This document shows positions 1-15,000 of a stretch of 64,000 bases of DNA, piece after piece (position 1 is the first letter of the stretch; each line of letters begins with the position of its first letter). Under the pieces are notes generated by a model. The model was not told the origin of the DNA. It saw only the letters and a program-made list of their open reading frames with translations, and did not search any database. Position numbers and translations under genes: made by a program. This DNA comes from Aulostomus chinensis. Lineage: Eukaryota > Chordata > Actinopteri > Syngnathiformes > Aulostomidae. Location: NCBI GenBank assembly GCA_037954235.1, contig JBBMOA010000014.1, positions 22,044,773-22,108,772 on the forward strand, read 5' to 3'.

Positions 1-69
1 TTTAATGGCTGTAATTCTCTTTTCTTTCTCAAACATTTACAGATATGAAAAATGCCCAGAGCTGCTGAC

Positions 70-3000
70 CTGCGGTTCCTGCGGCTGGGAGGTGACCTCC
101 TCCTGATCCTCATCAGACAGCCCCTCCTCCACCTCCTGCTGCTGCGGTTGGTCCTGTTCCACATGGCTTGCAGTGGACTGAATCTCTGCTTCGTGATCAG
201 AACCCTGGCTCTGGCGTGAGTGCTGGTTGTCTATGTCGGCCTCGTCCACACTACGGAGACGTGGTCCGATGACGTTGTTGGGGAGGGTGAAGAGAGAGGA
301 AGAGAGATGGGGATGGAAGAGTGGAGGACACTAATGAGTGGGCAACAGTGTTGGACACAACTGAATCTCTTCTGTATATTTGACAGAATTAACAGTCCTT
401 GGTTGTGAGCAGGCAGATGATGGAAAATGGAAATAAAAAATAAAAAAAGGAGAAGTAAATGGAGAGTAAGGCCAGTGGTCGATGGTTGCGCACAGCAGAG
501 AGGTGTAGCTTGTACCTGATTACCTGCCCCTGTGCTTTGATTGGCTCCTTGGGGTTAGAAACTCACCTGTGGAGAGGGCGGCCAAAAGGGGAGTTTTCAC
601 AGGTTGCCAGTTCGTGGGGAATGACCCCGCACTGTGAGTCAGAGTGCTCAGCAAAGACAAAGCTGTTTACTGGGAGCTCATCTCCTGCACTGGCAACCCG
701 CACTGCACTACGGGAAAGAAAGGACATGGTATTTACCACACCTCCTTACACTGAGGAGGGCAGAGGGGGAGAGAAGGGGTGGGATGGGTGGGGGGGCAGA
801 GAAACGTCACAGAGCATAGGGAGAGCAGAGGAGAGGGAAAAGGCCAGAGAGAGAGAGAGAGAGAAGGGGGATAGAGGGAGAAATGGGTGGATAAAGGGAG
901 GGAGAGGTCGCTCGCAGGTGGGCCAGTTGATGTGCAGGTCTAAAAATGTTGCCTTCCATTGGACATTTGCTGCTTGAAGGCTACGCCCAGATAAAAGTTC
1001 CATGTCCATGAAGACGATTCATCATCTCCACAAACCTCAGGTTCCAAAGTCTGCTTGAAAAAACTGTTCCTGCTCCTGGGAACGCTCCTGAGCTGTCCAA
1101 CAGTTTCATGAAAAATGGATTCCAGGTTCCAGACCGAGTCTCAGTTTGTCATCAGTCGTTTGAGGTGGTTACATTGGAAAACAAAATCATTTCAACCAAA
1201 CGAGCAACAAAAGAGGGAAATGATAACAAACATAAATAAAGAAATGGTGCAATGTGTGACATGACAATGGAAGCACTGATAGAATATCTAAAATCTAATT
1301 CATGCAGGGAGTGGCTTTAAATTTCACCCTCCCAATGAAAGTAGCCATATTCTCCACATCCATATACTTGTTTCATTTCATTCTTTTTTGGCAGTTTCAG
1401 CGGTCAGAGCCACCATCTTCTGCATAAATGCCTAGAATGAGGAAATGAAGCTGAGCTTACCCTGTGGGGGCCGGGCCAGCACTCTGTGAGGTAGGTGTGT
1501 TTTCAGCTTCATCCAGGGATGGAGCTGGCTTTGAGTCCAAGCTTGGATGTGCAGAAATGTCGTCCCTGAAAACCTCTACTGGGACTGGGGCATCGGCGGA
1601 CTCTTGGCTCTGTGCTGAAACTGGTTCTGGGCTGGAGGGCACCTGGGTCTCCTGGTCATGGCCCTGGGTGTCAGTCTGAAGGTCCACATCAATCTGGTGC
1701 ACTGAGGTCAACTCAGCAACAGCAACAGGTAGAGTATCAGACTCTGGGTCAGAATCAGTCTCCTCCACCTCAGCTTCCCATGGATTCACAGTCTAGAGAC
1801 AGACCATACAAAATCCCAGATATATAAATCTTCAAATAGAACGGGCAGGCGCTTTTACTGCTTTCTATGTGAATATTACATTCCTGTCATTTCTCAGCAG
1901 ACGTTTATTCATTTTAAATGAAGTGGAGGGATACATTTATATGACTAATCTGTATGTGTGACTGACTCATCATGCCACAGCCTAAAGGTTGTACCAGACT
2001 GCTGCGTTTTACTGACAGTTTTTAAAAATTAAAAGTGGTTAAAAGCCAGTCATTATTATTTCCATTTTCATTATCCAGCTCAATTTTTGGTGTATTTGGA
2101 CTCATACCTGTTCTTGGTATGCATTGTGTGTTTCCAGCTTCTCCAATGCTGCTCTCTCTGTCTCTAGTCCCATATCGTAGGACGTGTGTGTCCGTTCTTC
2201 CACCACCTGAGGGAAATACACAGTTTTTTTACTCAGTGAAGCATCAGTGCAGCACAACTCCTGATGACTCTCAGCTTATGTTCTCTTCTTCTTTTTTTTT
2301 TTGTTTGTTGAATAATTTTCAGCAAGAATATCAGACACAAGAGGCCTGAGCATCTGAGGCTGTGAAAGAGACTTTTGTCAACAGGACAAAGGTGGTGTTA
2401 TCAGGCTGAAGACAGACTGCCAGGCCTGTTGAACTGTCCTGCCTGTTTGTTGCTGGACAGCAAACAATGATCCTCCTTCTTCTGGGCTCACACACACAGC
2501 AAAACACACCAACTTCCCTACATTCTCATTTGGATTTCCATGCACATGAATGCTACCACACAGCTCGGAACCAGCTGAGGGTGTGAAGTGTTTGACGTTA
2601 ATGTTGGTTCTATTCAAGCAAACTTTGGTTCTGCTCTGAGACCAGAACGGCATCCAGAGCCAGAGCTAGAACAGATTGGTCTCCTCATTCAACCACAAAG
2701 GTTCTAAAAAGCTGAGAATAGAGGTTTGTTCTACCCTGAACTTCAAACCCACCGTTCAGCTGCTAACCTATGTCACTACCATCACGATGACTTGTTGAAC
2801 AGAGCAACTTTATGGTCCAGATAACGTGCAACTCTCTACCTGGAAGAGGCTCCGCATGGACTGAACATGTTGACCGTAAATGTTCTGACAGTCTCGGGTG
2901 TTCAACAAGATAATTAGCTGTAAAGTTAAGAGAGATGAGGTCAAACATGTTGGTCTCTTCATGGAGAACGCCTCTCTTACACAGACTTATGTAACATCCC

Positions 3001-6000
3001 TCCCAACATTTGCCGACTACGCCAACCGTCTACGGCCTCCCTGGACTCTTTATAGCCACCCCCCCTCCTCAGTTTCACCAGGGGTTACTAGGTCACTAAG
3101 TGCATGACCCAACTCCCACCACTGTCATTTTAGTGCTCTGCCAACTCATGCCTGTCATGATGAGAAGTGAGTCTAATAATAATTCTCAACATCTCACAAC
3201 CCGGCCAACAAGGGTTTTCCTTGTCATTATTGCAGCTGACTGATTATGAAATATGTATAATACTAAATGCATTGCCAAACCTTGAGCTGTGTGGAGTCCG
3301 GCTCCTGCTGGTGTTCATCGGGGTACTTGTCCCCGGCAGGCTGACCTGGGCCAGGCGAGCTCTGCTCTGAACAGTAGGCATGATGATTAGGGTACCTGAA
3401 AAAGAAAATACAAAGGTATCAGTACAGACGTTCAATCTGAGTGTGATGTTTGGCCATGGCAACAAACGAGCTCGTCCGATTCTGGACTGGAGGGGTTATA
3501 GTTTGTATTGAGCACAAATCAAAGTGTTGGTGGATTACTGAGCATACAGCTGGAGAAAGCAGACATGGATTAAATCAGATGATGCGCTCCAGAGTTTGGA
3601 AATGGAAATTTTGCAGTTGTTTGTGGCTGTGGTTGTTAGCCATCAGTCACCATTAGCTTGAAGCCAAATGTTCTGTCTCCCTACAAAAGAAGTAATACAG
3701 GAGGGAAAAACTGGCTTCATGAGATCAAGTCACCTATTTGACTGCACTTTTTTGGGCGAAATACTGCTTTACCTTCCATTACCTTCCATAGTTGGGGATG
3801 TCTGCAGTATCTGTTGGCACTTCCCCCCAAGGCAGGTGGCGCTATACTTATTTTTTAACAGCTTGCAGCTATGAGATGCAATTTCTTCAGAAATTGTAGA
3901 ATTATCTATCGATATCATAAAATAATGATAGGGATGTCATCAATAGCCTTCATTACCTTACGCTGACACCTATATCGTGTTGAAGGTAAAGAAAAAAAAA
4001 AAGACTGTGTAAAAAGTGCTGCAAATAACAGCCGTCTCTGAAAGAATGCTTAGGCAGCACCATGGCACATCCTCTAAAGTGCTTCCTTCCCTCCAGGGGA
4101 CTCAAGTGAAGAGAGCGTGTTGAGTGGAGGAGAGCAACTGAGGAAGTGTGTGTGAAAAAAATAAAGAGTGAGTAAACAAGGTTCAGGAGAATGAAAGAAA
4201 CAAATGTCTGGCCTCAAACCTGAGCAGGGCCTAGCATACTGTTGCCACACTCCAGTTTCATTAAGACTCTGCATTTGCATTCCCAGTGTGGTTGGTTTCC
4301 AAGGCTACTCACAATGTAGAGTAGAATGTCAGAAAAACACTGCTGGTATTTACCTGCTGCTGCTGAGGACCGACTGGGCTGAAACGACCAGGAGAGGCCC
4401 GGCTCACAGGCCTTCTTACCAGCCAAATCACGAGTGATCAATTATCACACAACTGCTGTGTCCTTAATGCAATAAAGTCAATAAAATCTGAGAAATAATT
4501 CTGTTACAAGTACATGAGCCTTGAAAAAATGATAAATGTTGTCGTTTAGGTTGCTATAGGTTCATCAGAAGGTAGCCATGCTGTAACGCATCAGCTAATT
4601 CAGTCTAAATGGACCTTCATTTTGTACAATGATCATCCTGTGAGACTCCAAGTTAGCGAGTGAGACCTTAAACTTCATATAATGTCTACTGAGGCAATGA
4701 ATCAAGTCAAAAGGCAGACTTCTACAGTCAGAAGTCTGTTTCAAACGAGTGAAGGCACGAGTGCTGCGGGCGGGAAAAATCGAGTTTAATTGCCATCTTT
4801 AATGGCGAAGAATCAATGACTCACTTCTGTTCCTACCCGCTGCCTGCCATTAGAGCCAATGCTGGTTTATCCCACTTCCGCAGTGGCTTCACTTTTCACT
4901 TCACTTGTGTGTAGTTGTTCTGTACAGTCTATGCGTCAGCATCAAACAGGCATTTTCATACACTGGCTCTATTTTCAGGCTGTCGAGGGAAAAAAAAATG
5001 CTCACAAAGGTTTTGAATCAATTATTCTTTGTTAATGTAGATTAAACACCTTCAAGCACAACACCCTGATAAAACCATTTTTGGAACATGGAAATACTAA
5101 ATGCAAAATAATTCACGGAGCATGACAACCATCCACGTCACAGGGCAGGGCGCTCAGATTCAATCAGACTCCTATCACACCGTGTGACTCTGAAACTGGA
5201 GTGGCGTTGCCTGGGCGGTCCAATATCAATATCAGGGGAGAGTAGGACACATGGACGGTCATGTCAGCAACCTGTCAGACTTGCTGTCAGGAGGCAGATT
5301 AACAGCAAGCCCGCACACACCCACACACACACCCCCAAATCACCCAGCAACCATCTGTGCAGGTCAGTACCCTGTCAATCAGAGAGCCTCTGCATTTGTT
5401 ATCTGCTCATAAACAACTGAGGTGATTAAAGATGAAATAAAAGATGACAAGAACATCCTGGTAGGACGAACTGTAAACTGCAAGAGGATCTTTTGAGTCA
5501 CTCATTAGATTTATGAACACGTGACAACAGATGTGGTGTGAATCCAACAACCTCCATCAACATGCTGTTTGATTGCTAATTTTTCAGTGACCCTCATGTG
5601 GAGGTGACCTGAAACATGATGTCTTGGATATATCACAGTACAGGCCACTGACACCTGGAAGAGGAGTTGATATCTCTACCTTTAATCTGATGGATTTACC
5701 CCTGCCTGAATGTTTAAGATGGTGGCCTGTCCAGGACAAAGCCTTTACACCAGAGTTCTGAGGAAAAACTGGCTCTCTTAACGTTTACCGTCGATGTCTT
5801 AGATTCCCGCTGCAGTTTTCCTGAAGGACGGAAGAGGACCACAAGGTCAGTGAAGGAAATTTAAGAGCCATGCAGTGTACGAACACAAGTAAACATGAAC
5901 CACAGGGTGATATAGGCTTGCGGCTAAATTTAGCTCCATAGCTTGCAACTATGCTGTGTTGCAGTTCAGATGTCTTCTGTGTCCTCAACTGGTCCAACAT

Positions 6001-9000
6001 CGCAGAGAACCAAGCACGGATGTACAGGGAAGCCATACAGAATTTCGGTGACCATGACGTGGAACTTATGCAACGAAACAGTTGCTGCGAAAAATAAACA
6101 CCAGCAAAACATCATGACAGCCTGCAAAAAAAAATTAATAATATTGATTATACTTTAATATATTTAAAAATATAAATTTGCTACATCAAACTTACAAACA
6201 TCTGAGCAAAAAATATTCTTAAATATATTTAAAAACTGAGCTTTTCTAGTTGTCACTCTATAACTTACTAACGGGGTTAACCAGACAAGAGATAACGTCC
6301 AATTACGTGTTCAGTCGAGTCAGACACTTTGTCCCCGACAGCAACACGCCCAAAGCACATTATAGGATATAGGGTGAAGTACAGGAGGACAGCGCTCTCC
6401 TCCTTTTCTCAGTAATACTCTTAACGTTATAACTAGGGGTGACCCACTGCTTCAGGGCTTCAAAGCTTCATTTGTTGCCATGACAATCAACACCCCAATC
6501 AGTAATTCAAATGCAAAGCATGACTTATCATTACTTATTCTAAGATAGAGCAGCTCTCATCTGCATCAACCTGCCGTTGATACGTGACAGCCCTGCAGCC
6601 GGGCTTTCAGAACACAACGCAGGCAAGAAGCTGAAAAAGTCAAGCAGCTGGAAGAACTTCCAAATTTGCAGAGATGAACACAAAAAAGTCTTGCCAGAAA
6701 GAAGCTGACATATCAAAAAATCCACCACGAGTTTGGCCAAACACCTGAAAACGCAGTCAGTGCTGAGCCGTAGCACTTGCTAGAAATTTCTGTGGCTAAT
6801 ATTTGCTTTGTTAGTGCCATCTGATTCTATTAAACAAGGATTTGGGTGAAGCTTCGATTATTCGCAGGTAACTGACACTTGAGCTTCGAACCCCCAAAAA
6901 ATGGTAGTTAAGGCCTCACACACAAACCTGATATATTCTCCTTTTCCAGGTTGCGGGGTCTCCTACAGTGTTTAACATGTATCAGTTACACTCTGGCAGC
7001 CTGCTACAGATCAACATTAACTGCCACATAGATTTTTTTTTTTGTCTAATCCACCAAAGTTAAAAAAACATATAACCTTGTTTTCTGTGGAGCTGTCATT
7101 ATAAAGCTCAGCACACGGAAGGACATCCACCATGGAGTGCCGCTGCTCTGCAGCGTAAACCTGTCCCACGGGCACAGGGAGGGTCAGACCGTCTGTGACT
7201 GGTCGACTGATCGCCCCGACTGTTTATCTGTTATAGCTTGATTTTTTTGGAGGGGATGCAACACTGAATCTTAAAAAAAAAACAAAAACAAAATCATTAA
7301 CATTTCCTGACTTCCATTTGCATCTAACCGTATCAGAAGGATTTAATACAAATTAAAGGTTTACATTCCCGGAGTTTAATATTCCATTACCCATTTAAAG
7401 AGCCTCCAATCTGACTATCAGATCAGGAAGCATTTGTGTGACAAACACACACTTGGCAGGTTTGGGTGAGTAAACAATCCTGTATAAACTAGCATGATGA
7501 TGTGTGCAACTCTGACTCACTGTATCAATGTGTAACTGAACACTGCCAGCTCACTACTCATTTATGTCCAAACACAGAGATTAGGATGTCTAGTTGCACA
7601 ATTCTGAGCTGAGTGACAACCCCAGCTCAAGCAAGAGGGCCGATGCCCCTCCCACACATCCCGCCCCCCTGCCCTCAACGTGAATGAAGGAAGGACCTGA
7701 TGGCAACATTCCTTCTAAGATGAAAAAAGACAGGAGCTGAAAAGAGAGAAAAAAGGAGCTGCTCGGAGGGTGGATTGTGACCTACTTTTTAATTCAAATA
7801 GTTACGCAACAAGGGGAGGGGCTTCTTATGACCTGCAAATGGTTAGAAACACTGAGACGGAACAGAAACAAAGCTGTAGATATATCAGCCTTCGCTCAAT
7901 GCTGAGTTAATGAAGGAAGAGCCGGAGGGGAGACCAGTGAGTCAGCAGCAGCAAACACACTCCTCCTCATTCCCGCATGTTTCCTGCCCCAGTTCAGAGG
8001 CACTTGGGATTTCAAAGAAGTCTCCCTGACAACCACATTCACATGTGTTACAGCGTGATTTGCCTGTGAGTGATGAAGAGGAGCCCTTTGAGAAGCAGGA
8101 GCCAGTGTCCAGCTGGCCACAGAGCAGCTTTTCCAGAACTTAGAGGGGTCCAGGTCTTGCTTGAGGACACTAACATGCAAACTACCTTTCATGCATTATA
8201 ATGCTTTTCTTTGAATAACACTGAGGTGAAATACACAGGAATTGAATAATAAGAGGCAGCCCGGTTATACAAGGTCACACTGATTTACTGTCTCTGCTGC
8301 TTCCAAGCAGCCAAATCCCTGGATACTTCCTGTTGGCTTTAGAGCCATTCAGAATCAGGGGCAGACTGCAGCTCCATCAAATCCACAGCAGTCCTCTACT
8401 GTACAAACTGACTGGGTTGACACAGAGTAGACAAAACTGCAGAGGCAACCGGCTGAAGGTGGATTCATCTGCTGGTGGCCAGTCCAACATTATCACCAAC
8501 TGCATGGCATGCCAGTGGGGCCCTGATCCCCTCTCGGGCGGGCCGCTTGCAGGGGGGCTAAATGCTTTCAGAGGCATGACAACACACGTGAACTTGGATG
8601 TCACGTCTCATAGCCTCGAGACATGCCCACGCTCTTCTACTTCGACAGTTTTATCACTTTTGACATTCCTTCCGTGTTGCTGTGTGAGACCGTGCTGAAT
8701 AAGGAGAGCATCACCTCCACTCTTCAGCGTCAGATCATGACACAGCAGTTAAGAAAAGGGCTCTACCTGAGCCCAGGACAGATTAGCTGCTGCCTCCCCG
8801 CTCCTGGCCTAGATCTCAGATCAGCTTGTTGCAGCTCATTAACTCTTTCTCTCTCACACACATTCACACACTACATTAGCTGCAACAGCATGTGGCTTAC
8901 AACGATGTCTCTCATTCCACATTTTTCCATCCTTATACTTGACAATTCAGTTCTATTCAGTATAGTCAAGTTCACACCGGCTATGTTTACATGGACAACA

Positions 9001-12000
9001 ATAATCAGGCTACTGACCTTATTCTAAATAAGCCTGTATTTCAACTAAGTTGTTTTTGCCATCAATGAGTTTCTTACAGAATATTCCATTCATTCTGTTT
9101 TTGTCGTAGCTTTGGTATATTTGGAGGGTTCTCTTATGATAATGCAAGAAACTGGTTTGAAGCTAAATGTTGCTGTGATAGTTAACAGTGAAGGCACAAC
9201 GAGGGCTGCACAATGACTGAACATGTAATCAAATATTAGCAACATGGCCCTTTAAATCCTACTGTAGTTACCAGCTGTATGTTGCTATGGATGTGAATAA
9301 AGTGAACTGTCAGACATCTGTCTGTCCATGCAGATAACGAATATGTGATATTATAATGATTTCTAGTTTCCACTTCAAATGGGCTGCCAGCTCACCGACA
9401 CTTAATCATATGCATAAAGAAAGCAAACACATTCACAAAAAAGGCAAAATAAATGAGTATTCCCCGTGGCACGGCTCTTGAAAATTAATCCATCAACCAG
9501 GAAGAGGATACGTATTTCACAAAACACGGCATGCTTTACCAGCACACAGAGAGCAAGTCAGTCAGAGGGAGACGGGGAGAAAAACAGCAGAGGAGAGAGA
9601 GTCCGGGATGCACTTTGGCAGAGGTGGATTGTGGGGCAGGGAGATGTGCCAGGACTTGACTAGAAAAGTAGGCCAGTGTATCTGCCAGGCAGAAAAACAT
9701 GGCTGCATGAGGGAAATGACGAGAGGAGCCTAAAAGCCTCAAAAGACTGAGCGTGATTTTGTGAGCACGTTCGCAAGGGCGTTCTAATTTTCCTCCACAT
9801 CGAAAGACAGAATAATGTGGAGCAGCAGTTTGTTTTAAAGCCTGCTGATCCCTCCTTAATCCTCTCACTGGTGCATCCTCAGGCTAGCCAGGACCGAGTG
9901 GTTGGTTTGGTGGTATGATGACGATGCCATATAGAGTGAGCAACAGTGGAATGGTAATTAGTAGTATGGTGCTACTGTAGCCGTTAAATTGTCACGCGCT
10001 TTTGCAAATAAAAGATGCCGTGTGTGTGTGATTTGAACAGGCAAGCGGTTTGTAGATTTCTAAATACAAATTCATCCTAGTTGAACGAGTAAAGGTAACT
10101 CTTATTCAACATTCATCACTTCAAACTCCACTACGATGCACTCACTTTCAGATTCACCTCCACAAAGACAAACAGATTTCTACTCAGGCACCCAAAGGCC
10201 CAGCTGCTAACTTGTTAAGTCTTCTGGCAATTTGTTATTACAGTAGATGAGACAAAGGGCAGCTCCTTAAGGATTGGTTCCTTCCAAAGAAGTTCCTGTC
10301 CGGAATTCCTGCACACACAGATGAATTGTGGCTCTGCTTTCCCTGCAACGACTGTCCAGTGTAAACAAGTAAAGCCTCAAGTTTGGGGTACGAAGAGGTT
10401 TTCTGAGCAACAGCAAGGATCTTTACTCAGACTGTCAACTTAAAACAGTGACACGGGAACTGAATGGCAACATTCTGCTGACTGCTGTATATTTGACTCT
10501 GAGGTTGTACACATCAGGCCATTGTAACTGGAACCGTGTTACTATGGACAAGGCAACTCAGCTGAATAACAGGCAATCATTTTTAGAACTTCAGCTGAAC
10601 ACAAGTTGCTGGTGACTAAGTTGTCATTCTGACTTTAATCAGGCACAACTGCACAGCTCATATTTTTGGCACAGAAAACAAAGAAATACCTAAGAAAGCA
10701 CAGAGAGTGAGTTGAAAAAAATGGCTCTGAGAAACTACTCCTCTGCCAGAAATGATTAACTCTAACAAACAACCAGGTCCAGGGAAGAATTTCCAGGAAT
10801 GCTTGTTGCGCAGCTTCTTACTTGAGCACTGACGTGTTTGCCACTCTATGCAGGGACCCGACAGGGACCTCAGGAGGACTACAACACGGCGCCACCTTTG
10901 CTGTGTAACGTTACAGTTCATAAATTAGCCTGTTTTATAATTTGTCCTCGGATAGAGGATGTTACCATTTCAGCTGACTGACAACTTGGTCTTACTCTGA
11001 CATTAACAAAATAAATGGGTAATATTCAACCATTTGGACCTTTTTGTGCAAATTACATTTTTGTAACTACAAAAAGTACGAAAACAAAAAAAGGTACAGA
11101 TGAGTACTGTATCAGTTCACATTAACAGAACCAAACCTTCCCTACAAATACAGCACGGTGTGACGAGCACTGCAGGAAACTGGGACGGATCAGCAGGTAA
11201 AGTACTTCATATTATAAAGTAAATGTTTCACAGTAATTTGATAATACTAAATAATATATCAAACTGATATATCAGCATTGCTTGTGCATCTTGTTATCGG
11301 TGTGAAAGCGGCCCTTTCATCAGTGACCTGGCTCAGACCCAGCACTAGCCCCTGGAACCATTTGTAAAGCTTGTTTGTCAAGGAAACTTATTTTACTGCA
11401 CCAGTTTTGTGACGCAGACATTTTCAAAATTTACACAGGAGCCTTTCTGCAGGATGTGGAGTGAATGAACAGACACGCCTTTATGTGGGAGTTTGGAGTG
11501 GCTCTGAGCAGGTGAAGTCACCAGGTAGAAGCAGGGCTGCTGGTGCTTCAGGGGTATATCACCTAGAGTTACCCAGCAGTCCACACACACACTGACACAT
11601 AATACACACTCCTCCAGAACACATTCCCCTTATAGAAGCTGCTGAAAGATGATCGATGGGGCAGATAGAAAAAAAAACAAAAACAAGTCAAGCTCACATG
11701 GTGTCATCTACACGTCGAGTGCAACAAAAATCTTAATAAACGAGTGGCAGTTCGAGTCCTAGCACCACCAGCGCACCGAGCCACAAAGCTCCATTGTATA
11801 CCTAAGAAGCCCAAAACTGTGGGAAGGTGAGTGCAGCTACACACAGCATCTTGATGACTGCAGGCAGGGAAGGCGCTGCCATTTCCAGGAGAATCTGCAG
11901 TGCAAAGCCAACAAAGAAGTTTTATGCTGCTTCGCAGCATTTATTGCACTGAATTAGTGTTCTGTGCTTAAGTTGGGGAGCAGAGAAAACTTTTAGTATT

Positions 12001-15000
12001 TCCTCATTAACTTCTATCAGGCAAGTGATTTTAAAATTTCGTGTCACAGAGAGAGGAGAGCAGAGTCAACTCAAGGTCATTATGAGTCCCGGTAATGAGA
12101 CCTCTATCCAATCAACCGCAAAAGATTAACTGATCTGAACAAAATTTGACAATTTAGGTCAAATGAACGTTTGCTTTCTTTGGTTTGCACAGTTTCATGC
12201 AGTGCTGCACAATTTTGGATAAAAAAAAAAGAAAGTGATATTTTGTCAAATATGGCAGTATTACAAGGAATGTCAATTTTGACATTTAGTCAATTTTCAC
12301 GCATCCAATGAGCAAAAAAAGACAACGAGATGTGAGCATTAATTAGATACATGTCAAGCTCATACTCTGGAGAGGTAATTCAGTATATCCAGAGTTGAGC
12401 AGGAAATTACTTCTATATGTATTGGATCTTTACCTCATTAAACGCCTACCATAGTCAACCAGCCATGAAATATAGCACACATTCCCCCTCTGACCGACAC
12501 AGAGCCACACAAAGACACAGTATGGTGGCATTAGTAGTGCCGCTGGCTGGGGTACATCGCTCTCGTCTCAGTCACACAGGAAGCACAGAGGCCTGAGAAC
12601 GTGACATCAGGAACATCGGCTCGGGACAATGGCAAAGAAAAAGGGAATCAAGGATGCAGTCATGTGATATAATGTCATTTGATAGGAAAAGCCACTTGGC
12701 CTGAGCGGGTAAGCAGGGGTGGGTCTGAATACAACAATGCATGTAGATTCTTAGTGGGAGTGTTTTCATCAGCAGGCCCAGCAGGAGAACCAAAACTCAT
12801 CAAATATTAACCTCAGCAGTCGGTACACCGAGCACCAAGAGCTGCAGCGGGGTGGAACATTCTCTATATGTAGAACCACCTAACCAGCAAGAAAACACCC
12901 GAAAATAAAACGACTGGGACGGGGAACAACTGTACCCATCATATGGGCCACTGAACACACTTCTACATGACTCCTCTGAGTGTGACATTCACTGCCTATC
13001 TTGTAATTTTTGCCTGTGAAATAAGATCAAGGGAGCTTGTACTCTGAAGAGAAATTCTATGGAGTTGCTTTGATGGCGTCCCTGTCTATTTTTTTTCCTA
13101 TGTAAAACATACCCTGATCAGTTTCAGTACACAATGTTCTATAGCAACCCCACGTCACATGACGACAGCTATGGCGAGGGCCTCTTTCCATGAACTGTCT
13201 CATCAACGCTGTTCAAAAGACCCACTCGCTGCACACAAGACAAAACTACTGACTAAGAAAAATCAAGAAACTGACCCAACACCACCACCACCGCCCCCCC
13301 TACACACACACAGTCGAGTGTGAGTGCTGGTTAGTAGCTACAAGGTAAACAGTGGAGAGCAGGGAGTGAGAGAGGGGGAGGGGAGGAGAAGAAACCAGGG
13401 CACATTGTAGAGAGGAAAATGGTGCCTTTCAACAGGGAAGAAAGAAAAAGCAAAACAATTAGTGACTCAACAATAATCAAGTATTAACAAACATCCAGAA
13501 ACATGAAATATCTTTGAGGCGCATGGAAATAAGTGATGGTGGAATATTTTTGTGCCTGAATTGTTCTTAGAAGGTTAAAAACCTGGAGAACCACTCGCAC
13601 AGTTCTTTCAAACGTCACTGCACAATAGCAAGAACAAACAAATCCTCTGCTGTCACATAAAGTCAATCAATCAACGGCTGTCCAAAGCTACACCCCCTCT
13701 CACGTATGTCAACACCCAGTATGTTCGCGTTCCGGGTCTGACGCAAGTCTCCACCTTTACAGCCTAACAACCTGCACCCTCTGCGGACGACTGACTAAGA
13801 CAATAAACGGTGTAATTTTCAGTCTAACTGCTGACTGGCCTCAGGCTCCTGGCCAGTAGTCAACTCTCACTGCATGCTTGCCTCTTCTCAGAAAAACATC
13901 ACCTGAGTTTCTGGAAGCCACAAGGATGTTCCTGCAGCTGGAAATATGAAGGTGATGGTAATAAGCGCAACACACAACTGCAAGTCAGCACGTCATCATC
14001 TGCAACGTGAAGCTGGAATCATGCCTGCAAACAGAGATGCCATCGAGACCTAAGTCTGAGTATCATACATCCCCTAAGCTCAGCGAGTCAAGTGAAGGAA
14101 GTTCATGCCTGCATGTCTCCAGCATGAGGAAGCTGAGCGTTCGGCCGATGGCCAAACTATGAGACAGGCATCGAACTCTTCAGGTGAATGATGAGCCGGT
14201 TGGACACAATGTCGCTGGAGAAAAACTGGGCTTTTTTTCCACTCCGTCGGTTGACACTTATTTGAAATGAATTACTTGCTTGCATTGAGAAATGAACTAT
14301 CAAGAGAGAAAGGCAACTCATCCCATGTTCTATTCATCTGTTTGTGTGTGTGTATAAGGCTCTGAGTAAATGAAGACAACAACCAAATCTTATAAAGAAC
14401 AGTAATGTTTTCTTAAACTATTTTTAACTGAATTTATAAAGCAATTACTAGCATGACGGAAGCCTTTATAGCCCACCACTTTATTGCCATATTATTAAAT
14501 TTTGTTCCTGTCTTCAGTCCTGACTGTCTTTTCTAAGAATTTAAAACTGATGTTATGTAGTTCACAGTCACTTTTCCTGATCTTGACAGTATACTTCTCA
14601 TAAACAAAGTGCTGCCATGTTGAGGGAACAGACCAAACACACTAAAGAAGTAGAGGTTCTCCCCCTTGGCTCTGCAATTACCACAGTTGTGAAAGATGAG
14701 GACAAACAGGTTTCGAGTATAATCGGTTGTCTTCCCTCATTAAAATCATCTGACTGACACATAAACGCACCAGGATCCCTAAGAACATCCTCTGATCATT
14801 ATCAGTAACCAGGAGAATTTTGTAGTCATTACTTTTGAGAAGAGTTTTGACAGACTGGTAAAGCCTGAGTCATGCCCACGTGTGTTCACCTCAGCCAACA
14901 CTCACTCTACCCTCAGGCGTCAACTCATTCTGATGGCCCCACATGACTCGTGTTATAAAGCCACATGGCAACATAAGGCATTGATATAAAGACAGTGCTG

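Noticed and set aside
459..977. 172-codon open frame on the plus strand
   Set aside because: It lies in a suco intron, is Arg/Glu/Gly-rich from a GA-repeat tract and has no recognisable domain.
11744..11770. tRNA B-box-like sequence AGTTCGAGTCCTAGCACCACCA
   Set aside because: No matching A box, acceptor stem or cloverleaf upstream; I could not fold a tRNA.
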